This document shows positions 7,583 to 14,491 of a DNA stretch of 14,569 bases, piece after piece. Where the stretch lies: contig CAYIZP010000056.1 in assembly GCA_964367905.1 (NCBI GenBank), forward strand, positions 1 through 14,569. Reading direction: 5' to 3'. Made by a program: the position numbers and the translations under genes. This stretch comes from CAUPWF01 sp964367905 (GTDB lineage: Bacteria; Bacillota; Clostridia; Lachnospirales; Lachnospiraceae). The stretch's first letter is position 1. Each line of letters starts with the position of its first letter. A model generated the notes under the pieces. It had not been told where the DNA came from, made no database searches, and saw only the letters and a list, made by a program, of their open reading frames with translations.

Positions 7583-8370
7583 CTTTCAATTCTCCTTTGC
7601 CGATAGACTTCATAGACAAGAATTGTTGTCGCTGTAGCGACGTTCAGTGATTCCACCTGCCCTTCCATTGGAATTTTCACCCATGTATCGGCAAGTTTTG
7701 CTACTTCATCACTCAATCCATTCCCTTCATTTCCGATGAGAAATGCAATTTTCTTATCATATGTGACATCATTATAGCACAACTTTCCCTTTAAGTGTGC
7801 TGCATAGATACGAATTCGCAAATTTTTCATAATTTCAATTGAATTCACTAAATTTTCCACATAGACACATGGCACACGGAATATTGCTCCCATCGTAGAA
7901 CGTATCACTTTCGGCTGATAGATATCAGCTGTGTCGCAACTCAATATAATGCCTGTAACACCTGCTGCCTCTGCCGTTCGAATGATGGTTCCCACATTAC
8001 CTGGATCTTGTACTGCATCCAATATCAGAATATGTGCATTGGGATGGGCTAAAAGCTTCTCTAATTCATAACTTCTCTTTTTCACCACTGCTAAAATTCC
8101 TTGTGGTGTCTTTGTCTCTGAAACTTTTTGAAATACGATATCACTCAATATTTCTATTTTTATCCTTGTCTGTTTGTATATCTCCAAGACAGTTGGGTTT
8201 TTATCATAAAATGATTCGGTACAATAGATTTCTAGGATGTCCTCTCTCGGAATCTCTTCAAACATTCGAATTCCTTCGATAAGAAACACATTCTTCTCAT
8301 CTCGTACTTTTTTCTTCTTCTGAAGTTGAACCAACTGTTTAATCTTCGGATTACTCGTACTGGTTATCAT
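7579..8370 (-). CDS. SpoU/TrmH-family RNA 2'-O-ribose methyltransferase
   Basis: Transfers a methyl group from S-adenosylmethionine to a ribose 2'-OH in rRNA or tRNA. The 263 residues comprise an N-terminal RNA-binding substrate domain (about 1-105, with FLIEGIRMFEEI at 29-40) and a trefoil-knot SPOUT catalytic domain (about 112-263). All three motifs are present: DPGNVGTIIRTAEAAG at 122-137, LIGNEGNGLS at 211-220, and IPMEGQVESLNVATA at 233-247. The layout resembles RlmB, TsnR and the YsgA group. The sequence alone does not tell which nucleotide is modified, so I give no symbol. ATG at 8370 has GGAG-type sequence upstream. It is 25 bases after ktrA and overlaps nfeD by 4. Confidence 0.93.
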   Translation of the reverse strand: MITSTSNPKIKQLVQLQKKKKVRDEKNVFLIEGIRMFEEIPREDILEIYCTESFYDKNPTVLEIYKQTRIKIEILSDIVFQKVSETKTPQGILAVVKKRSYELEKLLAHPNAHILILDAVQDPGNVGTIIRTAEAAGVTGIILSCDTADIYQPKVIRSTMGAIFRVPCVYVENLVNSIEIMKNLRIRIYAAHLKGKLCYNDVTYDKKIAFLIGNEGNGLSDEVAKLADTWVKIPMEGQVESLNVATATTILVYEVYRQRRIER

Positions 8371-8395
8371 CTCTCCACTCTCTCCAAAATCACTA

Positions 8396-9052
8396 CTACT
8401 TCAACTGTTGTTTGAATTTCTGCAATGCCTTATTCGATGCTATCAAGATTAAGATACATTTCTCTGGCAATGGTCGATTCGGATCCAAAGTAACTTCTAC
8501 ATCCCCATTCTCAATGAGACCAACCACGTTAATTCCATATCTTTGACGAATACTCAAGTCTAACAATGTCTTACCTACCCAACTTGCTGGAACCTCTGTC
8601 TCCACCATACTATAATCATCTGACAACTGAATCCAGTCTGCGAAATCTGTAGATACCAAACTCTTTGCAACACGACTTCCCATCTCTTTCTCTGGGAAGA
8701 TAATCGCGTCCGCACCAACTCGCTTTAGAATCGATGCATGTAAGTCATTCTGTGCCTTAGCGATTACATACGGTATTCCTATTTCTTTTGCAACAATCGT
8801 TGCCATAATACTAGCCTCTAAATCATCAGAAATCCCGATAACTGCTCCATCTAGATTCCTAGCCCCAAGGGAACGAATCGCTCCTACTTCAGTTACATCT
8901 GCTTTATATGCATAAGTTACCGAATCTGCTATCTCTTGAATTTTTTCGTGACTATTATCTACAACAATCACATCACATCCTAAGTTCTCTAACGACAATG
9001 CTACGCTAGAACCAAATTTCCCAAGTCCTAATACTGCATATTGTTTTTTCAT
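8396..9052 (-). CDS. ktrA: Potassium uptake regulator KtrA (RCK protein)
   Basis: Cytoplasmic gating subunit that forms a ring under the KtrB channel and responds to ATP/ADP and, in studied Firmicutes, to cyclic di-AMP. The length of 218 residues is typical. The RCK_N Rossmann domain (1-130) has GLGKFG at 9-14 and the strand-2 acidic residue D32 (VVD). The RCK_C domain (about 140-218), where cyclic di-AMP binds in KtrA homologues, includes RYGINVVGLI at 171-180. One RCK_N/RCK_C pair marks it as KtrA or KtrC rather than the doubled TrkA. AGAGGAG lies 9 bases before the ATG at 9052, and ktrB ends 15 bases upstream. The frame ends in three consecutive stops, TAG TAG TGA. Confidence 0.94.
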   Translation of the reverse strand: MKKQYAVLGLGKFGSSVALSLENLGCDVIVVDNSHEKIQEIADSVTYAYKADVTEVGAIRSLGARNLDGAVIGISDDLEASIMATIVAKEIGIPYVIAKAQNDLHASILKRVGADAIIFPEKEMGSRVAKSLVSTDFADWIQLSDDYSMVETEVPASWVGKTLLDLSIRQRYGINVVGLIENGDVEVTLDPNRPLPEKCILILIASNKALQKFKQQLK

Positions 9053-9067
9053 GTTTTATTTCTCCTC

Positions 9068-10456
9068 TTAACCTACTAGTATTCTCTTTGTAGGTAGTTC
9101 TCTCATTGTTCTACTCGCATCTCTCCTATGTCCAAATGCTAAAGCAATCGTTACTGGTCCAATTCTGCCCATATACATCAGTATAATATCGATAACCTTA
9201 CCTGCCGTACCAATTTCTGATGTCACCCCTCTTGACAACCCTACTGTTCCAATAGCTGATGAAGCCTCATACAAGCTATCCAAAAAGTTCACATTATCAA
9301 CAAGATTTAAACCAATCGTCCCCAATACTAGTGCAAAAAACGATACAAGAATGATTGTAATTCCAGACTTAATATTCCCTTCTGGTATCCTCCTTCCAAA
9401 CACTTCAGTATCACTCACACCTCTTAGCGTCGCAATACAAGTCATAATCAACATAAATACAGTAGTCGTCTTCACACCACCTGCTGTACCTGCTGGTGAA
9501 CCACCTATAAACATTAACACTGTAGAAAAAAATGCTGAAGCGTCCGTTAACCCTGATTGATCTACGGAAGCAAATCCCGCTGTCCTTGTTGTAACAGATT
9601 GAAACAGAGCTGCCATCATCTTCTGTCCTGCACTCATATCTCCAATCGTTGCACTATTATTCCACTCCACAACTAAGAAGAACACAAATCCTATCGATAA
9701 CAAAAGACCTGTCATTAACAGCACAATCTTAGAATGCAATGTAAGCTTTGAATAGAATTTTCTCGCTGGAAATTTCCCTTTTATCATTAATTTCATATTC
9801 AGATTTAAATCAGGCCACACGGTAAATCCTAAACCACCCGCGATAATCAATCCCATGGTTGTAAAATTAATAATCGGATTGGTCGCATACCCAATAAAAC
9901 TACTATCTCCTAGAATATCAATTCCCGCATTACAAAATGCTGAGATAGAATGAAACACTGCATACCAAATTCCTACTGCTCCAAACTCAGGCACAAACTG
10001 GAACGCAAAAAGGATTGCACCTATCGCTTCTATTAATAAAGTAATCTTCACGATCTTAATAATCAAGCTAACCATTCCGCTTAAGGTATCCAAGTTATAG
10101 GTTTCCTGAATCAATACTCGATCGCGTACAGTGATTTTTCTTCCAATGATTACAAAGAATAATATTGTACAAGCGATGACTCCAAGACCACCAATCTGAA
10201 TCAAGATTAATAACACAACTTTTCCAAATAGGGTAAACTGTGCTGCTGGAACAATCGTCATAAGTCCCGTCACACACACCGCTGAGGTTGATGAGAATAA
10301 CGCATCAATAAATGGAATCGATCCATCCACATTACTGATTGGCAACCAAAGCAAGAAAGCCCCTACTAGAATAAGTGCAAAAAAACCAAGGGCCAGTTTT
10401 TGCATTGTGGAAAATCTTATGCTCTTTCTCTTTTCTTTCCGTATTTCACCGTACAC
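9068..10456 (-). CDS. ktrB: Potassium uptake channel subunit KtrB
   Basis: Membrane subunit of the Ktr K+ (often Na+-coupled) uptake system, with 462 residues and four membrane-pore-membrane repeats. The filter glycine is present in each pore loop: SAVCVTGLM (G64), SAFCNAGID (G178), TTRTAGFAS (G294) and AIGTVGLSRG (G406). The flexible gating loop in the third repeat, GGSPAGTAGGVKTTT, is at 318-332. YMGRIGPV at 428-435 holds the conserved gating Arg (431). The N-terminus is short and basic, as in KtrB and unlike the longer TrkH. The start is a GTG at 10456, with AAGGG 11 bases upstream; an internal ATG at 10405 has no clear ribosome site. It heads a gene train running to dusB and pairs with ktrA 15 bases downstream. 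Confidence 0.94.
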   Translation of the reverse strand: MYGEIRKEKRKSIRFSTMQKLALGFFALILVGAFLLWLPISNVDGSIPFIDALFSSTSAVCVTGLMTIVPAAQFTLFGKVVLLILIQIGGLGVIACTILFFVIIGRKITVRDRVLIQETYNLDTLSGMVSLIIKIVKITLLIEAIGAILFAFQFVPEFGAVGIWYAVFHSISAFCNAGIDILGDSSFIGYATNPIINFTTMGLIIAGGLGFTVWPDLNLNMKLMIKGKFPARKFYSKLTLHSKIVLLMTGLLLSIGFVFFLVVEWNNSATIGDMSAGQKMMAALFQSVTTRTAGFASVDQSGLTDASAFFSTVLMFIGGSPAGTAGGVKTTTVFMLIMTCIATLRGVSDTEVFGRRIPEGNIKSGITIILVSFFALVLGTIGLNLVDNVNFLDSLYEASSAIGTVGLSRGVTSEIGTAGKVIDIILMYMGRIGPVTIALAFGHRRDASRTMRELPTKRILVG

Positions 10457-10516
10457 ACTAAAACCATCCCTTCTAAATTAAAACTAGCAACTTTGGGCCA
10501 TCCGGTACAAATTGCC

Positions 10517-10541
10517 GTGCGAAAAATTATATTTTTCACAC
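10517..10541. repeat. AT-rich dyad at the galE/ktrB junction
   Basis: GAAAAAT (10521-10527), a TAT centre and ATTTTTC (10531-10537) form a perfect 7-base inverted repeat. One mismatched position outward, GTG (10517-10519) and CAC (10539-10541) extend it to 25 bases. It covers the galE stop codon and a TATAAT box on the minus strand. It could be an operator, a weak terminator stem, or chance in AT-rich DNA. Confidence 0.4.
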
Positions 10542-10555
10542 TGATTTCGTGTTAT
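10526..10555 (-). promoter_or_regulatory. Candidate promoter for ktrB
   Basis: A perfect TATAAT (10531-10526) follows ATAACA (10555-10550), a 4-of-6 match to TTGACA, with an 18-base spacer. Transcription would begin near 10519, leaving a leader of roughly 60 bases before the ktrB GTG. The weak -35 box lies inside the end of galE. The only support is position and the -10 match. Confidence 0.4.
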
Positions 10556-11561
10556 ACCCATCAGGGTTTTGAGACTGCCATCTCCAGCTGTCTTGGCACA
10601 TATCATCCAAAGTCTTTATAGCCTCCCATCCCAACTCAGCTTTCGCCTTATCTGGTGAACAATAGCAGCTTGCAATATCTCCTAGTCTTCTCGGTTTGAT
10701 TTCATAAGGTAGTTGTTTTCCACATGCCTTACTGAACGCTTCTACCATCTGAAGTACAGAGCAGCCATTTCCAGTACCTAAGTTATAAACTGAAACACCC
10801 TCTTTATCCGCTAGTTTCTTAATTGCTTTTACATGTCCAACTGCCAAATCAACAACGTGAATGTAATCTCTTACCCCTGTTCCATCTGGTGTATCATAAT
10901 CCCCACCGAACACGCCTAATTTTTCTAATTTACCAACTGCGACCTGTGTGATATAAGGCATCAAGTTATTTGGAATTCCTTTTGGATCTTCTCCAATTCT
11001 TCCACTCTCGTGTGCCCCTACTGGATTGAAATAACGAAGCAATATTACATTCCACTCATTATCTGAAGTATGTATATCTGTCAACACTTGCTCTAACATC
11101 CACTTCGACCAACCATATGGATTTGTACACACTCCTTTTGGGCAATCCTCTGTAATTGGAACAAATGCTGGATCTCCATAAATCGTCGCCGATGAACTAA
11201 AGATAATATTCTTAACCCCTGTTTCTTTCATCACTTCTGTCAAGGTCACAGTTCCATGGATATTGTTATCATAATACATCATCGGTTTCACTACCGATTC
11301 TCCAACTGCTTTTAAACCCGCAAAATGGATAACCGCCTCTGGTTTCTCCTTTGCAAATATCTCTAACATCCCCTCTTTATTTCGGATATCCTCTTCGTAA
11401 AAAACAACTTTTTTCCCTGACAATTCTTCTACGCGATTCACCGCTTCTCTGCATGAATTGTAAAAATTATCTACCACTACAACCTCATAGCCCTCTGCTA
11501 ATAGTTCTATACATGTATGACTCCCGATATAACCTGCTCCACCTGTTACTAAAATCTTCAT
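10536..11561 (-). CDS. galE: UDP-glucose 4-epimerase
   Basis: Interconverts UDP-glucose and UDP-galactose, supplying precursors for surface polysaccharides or serving galactose use. The 341 residues match the family. NAD binding is by GGAGYIG at 7-13. The catalytic set is S124 in FSSSATIYG (121-129) and Y149/K153 in YGWSK (149-153). NP at 179-180 starts the sugar-binding half, and RDYIHVVDLA is at 231-240. Aligned on RRxGD (291-295), residue 299 is Cys where the E. coli enzyme has the narrowing Tyr299; human GALE has Cys there and also accepts N-acetylated sugars. ATG at 11561 has AAGGAG 9 bases upstream and begins directly at the nucleotide-binding strand. An in-frame ATG at 11633 would add 24 unrelated residues and is not preferred. 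It lies 75 bases after the nucleotidyltransferase gene. Confidence 0.96.
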   Translation of the reverse strand: MKILVTGGAGYIGSHTCIELLAEGYEVVVVDNFYNSCREAVNRVEELSGKKVVFYEEDIRNKEGMLEIFAKEKPEAVIHFAGLKAVGESVVKPMMYYDNNIHGTVTLTEVMKETGVKNIIFSSSATIYGDPAFVPITEDCPKGVCTNPYGWSKWMLEQVLTDIHTSDNEWNVILLRYFNPVGAHESGRIGEDPKGIPNNLMPYITQVAVGKLEKLGVFGGDYDTPDGTGVRDYIHVVDLAVGHVKAIKKLADKEGVSVYNLGTGNGCSVLQMVEAFSKACGKQLPYEIKPRRLGDIASCYCSPDKAKAELGWEAIKTLDDMCQDSWRWQSQNPDGYNTKSV

Positions 11562-11636
11562 AATCCTGCTCTCCTTTTCTACGCTTGACAACCTATTACC
11601 ATATATTTCAATAATTGCATCTGTATACTGCATTCT

Positions 11637-12557
11637 TTATCCCCATAATTGCATTGGATATTTTCCTTCTTCCTTCATCTGCTTCACTGCTGCCATTACA
11701 ACCGGTTTGTCTTCCTTATATGTCACTCCATACCATTTGTCAATGGAAGTCAACACTCTTACCGTCGCTTTCTCTTCTAGTAACAATTCACTTACCACTG
11801 TTGGAAGAAAATACTCACACTTCAATGGACTGTTTTTCAATCCTTCATCTAGTGCAAGAGCAAATCTGTCTCGTAATTCCTTCAGAATGCTCTGCGAGAA
11901 TCCCCACATATTCATAGACACTATAGTCCCCTCATCGAACACTGTCCAGCTATCACCATCGTCTTCTGTATATGCAATTCCATTCTCTGTCTTCTCTATT
12001 CTGGTTCTCTCATTGATATCTACAAGATTCCCCTCTTCATCCATGGCACAAACTCCACGTGCCACATGACCATTGTCTGTCACCGTATTCTCCAGTTGAT
12101 ATCCTACCATGGCATAACGATATTTATCATCGTCTTCCTTCGTTGTAAGAAACTCGTATATGTTACGAAAGGCATCTCTACCATAGTAATCATCTGCATT
12201 GATCACAACAAACGGTCCATCAATACTGTTGATACAACTGAGGATTGCATGTCCCGTCCCCCAAGGCTTCTCTCTCCCTTCAGGCACTTCATAACCCTCT
12301 GGCAGATTATTCAGATCCTGGAACACATATTCCACTTCCATACTCTTCTCTAATCGATCACCAATAGCACTTCTAAAATCCTTCTCATTTTGTTCTTTAA
12401 TAATAAAGATAACTTTCTCAAAGCCTGCTAACTTGGCATCATAGATCGAATAATCCATAATGATATGCCCTTGCTCATCAATCGGATCAATCTGCTTCAG
12501 TCCACCATATCGGCTTCCCATTCCTGCTGCCATAATCACCAAAACTGGTTTGTTCAT
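11637..12557 (-). CDS. Sugar-phosphate nucleotidyltransferase-like protein
   Basis: A GT-A-fold nucleotidyltransferase of 306 residues, probably forming an NDP-sugar from a sugar phosphate and an NTP. The N-terminal signature is AAGMGSRYGGLKQ at 10-22, a variant of the G-x-G-T/S-R loop followed by a conserved Lys. The metal-binding Asp lies in NADDYYG (120-126), and PWGTGHA is at 98-104. No left-handed beta-helix acyltransferase domain follows, unlike GlmU. Proteins of this type in Clostridia carry only the general name nucleotidyltransferase, and their sugar and base are not settled. Next to galE a hexose-1-phosphate is a fair guess, but only a guess. ATG at 12557 has GGAGG 7 bases upstream. 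A TTG at 12599 would add 14 residues not typical of the family. A TATAAT promoter precedes the gene. Confidence 0.88.
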   Translation of the reverse strand: MNKPVLVIMAAGMGSRYGGLKQIDPIDEQGHIIMDYSIYDAKLAGFEKVIFIIKEQNEKDFRSAIGDRLEKSMEVEYVFQDLNNLPEGYEVPEGREKPWGTGHAILSCINSIDGPFVVINADDYYGRDAFRNIYEFLTTKEDDDKYRYAMVGYQLENTVTDNGHVARGVCAMDEEGNLVDINERTRIEKTENGIAYTEDDGDSWTVFDEGTIVSMNMWGFSQSILKELRDRFALALDEGLKNSPLKCEYFLPTVVSELLLEEKATVRVLTSIDKWYGVTYKEDKPVVMAAVKQMKEEGKYPMQLWG

Positions 12558-12613
12558 TCCTCTACCTCCACATGGATAAGTTTCAAATCGCCTCTGCAAT
12601 TATCTCCTTGCTA

Positions 12614-12642
12614 ATTATAATCTATTTTCCCTGAATTGTCTC
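12614..12642 (-). promoter_or_regulatory. Promoter for the nucleotidyltransferase-galE pair
   Basis: TATAAT (12619-12614) follows GAGACA (12642-12637), a 4-of-6 match to TTGACA, with a 17-base spacer. The -35 box begins 9 bases past the stop codon of the SfsA-MutY gene. Transcription should begin near 12607, about 50 bases before the ATG at 12557. No terminator separates it from the gene upstream. Confidence 0.6.
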
Positions 12643-12651
12643 CTCTTTTTT

Positions 12652-14418
12652 TCACTTCTTCCGAATCTCTCTCGTATAGGCTTGGAAAGCTGTGGGAATC
12701 GGATATCTTTCTTGAATTTCTTCCACCAGACTAAAGATAAGTTCTCCGAACTCCTCTTCATTCTCCCCGATTTGTTCTAGTTGAATTTCTTCTAGTTCGT
12801 CTACCCGAATCTCATAACCTATCATATGCCACTCGATATGACTGAAGATATGCTTTGCCGATTCTAACTTGCGAATTTTAATTGGCATCACCCCGACAAA
12901 CTTACTATATGACGTCACCTCCTTCATGGTGAGATAACCCTCTACATTCGGAAATTCATACAATCCCGCCAACAATCCCTTCTTCGGTCTTTTTCGGATT
13001 GCAATCTTCTCACCATCTTTGAAAATGAGTACGGTTCTCTTCTCAATCCTACGATCTTTAGATTTTGTCTTTACTGGGATTTCATGAATCCGATCCTCCT
13101 TCTTCGCCAAACACCATGCTTCAGCTGGACAGTCCTCACACCTCGGTTTTCCATTGGGCACACACACAATTGCCCCAAGTTCAATCAACCCTTGGTTAAA
13201 GTCACTCGCTCTGCCCTCTGGTATCACCTCCTCCAAAGCATTTTCAAATCGCTTCTTCACCGAAGCTTTCATGATATCACTATCATCCCCAAGAATTCTA
13301 GTTATGACTCGCAATACATTCCCATCCACCGCAGGCTTCGCCTCTCCATACGCAATAGAAGCAATGGCTCCAGCAGTATAGGTTCCGATTCCTTTTAATT
13401 TGAGTATCTCATCGTAAGAATCTGGAAATGCACCACCATAATCCTCCATCACCTGCTGTGCAGCCAATTGCATGTTTCTCACACGGTTATAATATCCCAA
13501 TCCTTCCCACATCTTCAAAAGCTTCTCTTCCTCCGCACTCGCCAGATCTCCAACTTCAGGAAATGCCTCTAAAAAACGATGAAAATACGGTTTCACTGCC
13601 TCCACCCGCGTCTGCTGTAGCATAATCTCAGAAACCCATGTCCGATAAGCCGAAATTCGGTTCCTCCAAGGCAAATCCCTTTTATTGCTTCTATACCATT
13701 CTACCAAGGACTCCCTCATCTCAAACAATCTAGGTTCTTCCAATACAACCGGCACTTCCTCTGCAATCTCAATGGCATCCGACACCACCTTGCAATCATA
13801 TGCAATCACTTCTACCCCTTTGCTCTTCGCCACCCTAAGGACATCTGCAAATGCTTCATGCGTCACACGATTCGGAGTGAAATAAGAAACATCCTTCATC
13901 TGAACCACAAAAAAGACATAAGCCTCGTATCCCTGCTTCTTCGCTTCCACAAGTTCCTCCACATGCTTAATCGCCCGTTCACTCGGGGCATCTGGAAACT
14001 GAACCACTCCATCATTCTCTAGGGTCACACCCTTCACCTCGATAAATATCTTCCGATTCCCCGTCTCTACATACAGGTCAAATCGCGACTTCCCAAACGT
14101 CACCTCTCTCCTAAGTGATACCACATCTTCAAAGAGATTTCCCCCTCTAATCCACTCTTCCACCACCACATTCGTAATCTGAGAATCCATATTCACCATA
14201 CGATTGCCTTTTTGCACCGCAATCAAATCCCACTGCGTTTTCCGCTCTGGATTATTACTCTTCTGCACAAAAACAGTGGCATGATCCGTCAAAAGCTCTG
14301 CACAGCGCCCCGTATTCTTCACGTGAACCGTTTCTATTTCACCGTCTATCTCCACATGGGCGATAAATCGATTCGGTCGATCGATAAATCTCCCCACTTT
14401 CATTCTTTCATATCTCAC
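12652..14418 (-). CDS. SfsA-MutY fusion: putative DNA/RNA nuclease plus A/G-specific adenine glycosylase
   Basis: One 588-residue chain with two complete domains. Residues 1-225 are SfsA: GRFIDRPNRF at 9-18, NTGRCAEL at 35-42, NPERKTQW at 56-63, FPDAPSER at 141-148. D114 (SRFD) and E127/K129 (EVKG) form a PD-(D/E)XK nuclease signature. Residues 231-588 are MutY, which removes adenine opposite 8-oxoguanine. They show SEIMLQQT with catalytic E264, the helix-hairpin-helix LKGIGTYTAG (341-350), catalytic D365 (VDGNV), four iron-sulfur Cys (419, 427, 430, 436) and a C-terminal NUDIX-like 8-oxoG-recognition domain with the FSH loop at 525-527. Barely five residues separate the domains. GTG at 14418 is chosen because GGGGAGGG lies 8 bases upstream and MRYERMKVGRF fits SfsA N-termini. 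The frame extends to a GTG at 14469 without a ribosome site. Confidence 0.93.
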   Translation of the reverse strand: MRYERMKVGRFIDRPNRFIAHVEIDGEIETVHVKNTGRCAELLTDHATVFVQKSNNPERKTQWDLIAVQKGNRMVNMDSQITNVVVEEWIRGGNLFEDVVSLRREVTFGKSRFDLYVETGNRKIFIEVKGVTLENDGVVQFPDAPSERAIKHVEELVEAKKQGYEAYVFFVVQMKDVSYFTPNRVTHEAFADVLRVAKSKGVEVIAYDCKVVSDAIEIAEEVPVVLEEPRLFEMRESLVEWYRSNKRDLPWRNRISAYRTWVSEIMLQQTRVEAVKPYFHRFLEAFPEVGDLASAEEEKLLKMWEGLGYYNRVRNMQLAAQQVMEDYGGAFPDSYDEILKLKGIGTYTAGAIASIAYGEAKPAVDGNVLRVITRILGDDSDIMKASVKKRFENALEEVIPEGRASDFNQGLIELGAIVCVPNGKPRCEDCPAEAWCLAKKEDRIHEIPVKTKSKDRRIEKRTVLIFKDGEKIAIRKRPKKGLLAGLYEFPNVEGYLTMKEVTSYSKFVGVMPIKIRKLESAKHIFSHIEWHMIGYEIRVDELEEIQLEQIGENEEEFGELIFSLVEEIQERYPIPTAFQAYTREIRKK

Positions 14419-14426
14419 GATAATAA

Positions 14427-14434
14427 CCCTCCCC
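14427..14434 (-). promoter_or_regulatory. Ribosome binding site fixing the start of the SfsA-MutY gene
   Basis: GGGGAGGG with an 8-base spacer to the GTG at 14418. It selects that codon over the GTG at 14469, which lies at or before the predicted transcription start, and over the ATG at 14403, which would be 23 bases away. Confidence 0.8.
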
Positions 14435-14482
14435 TTCTGGAAGCCAATGTAATACACTCTATTCCCCACTCAAACTATCTAG

Positions 14483-14491
14483 ATTTTAACA
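14483..14491 (-). promoter_or_regulatory. Extended -10 promoter for the SfsA-MutY gene
   Basis: TGTTAAAAT on the minus strand: a TGn extension in front of TAAAAT, which matches TATAAT at five of six positions. No good -35 box stands at 17 bases; TTGGGG lies 15 bases upstream. Transcription would start near 14476, giving a leader of about 60 bases. The rest of the 100-base stretch 14470-14569 holds nothing else I can identify. Confidence 0.5.

Noticed and set aside
10457..10535. Cyclic di-AMP (ydaO-type) riboswitch ahead of ktrB
   Set aside because: The gap is only 79 bases, too short for that fold, and none of its conserved elements were seen.
11562..11633. ATG at 11633 as galE start, adding 24 residues
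   Set aside because: A weak GGGG lies upstream, but GalE proteins begin at the nucleotide-binding strand, and ATG 11561 has AAGGAG at 9 bases.
12066..12353. Plus-strand open frames such as 11707-12069, 12066-12353, 2400-2750 and 3407-3757
   Set aside because: All lie opposite well-supported genes, have unlikely composition (runs of Ser, His, Ile, Cys) and no family resemblance; they are antisense shadows.
13725..13760. Assembly error or frameshift creating a false SfsA-MutY fusion
   Set aside because: Both domains are in the same frame with intact motifs on each side and no stop, start-like ribosome site or compressed run at the junction. Resequencing would settle it.
14419..14469. Upstream extension of the SfsA-MutY frame to a GTG at 14469
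   Set aside because: No ribosome site precedes it, it falls close to the predicted transcription start, and the added 17 residues do not resemble SfsA, whereas GTG 14418 has GGGGAGGG at 8 bases.
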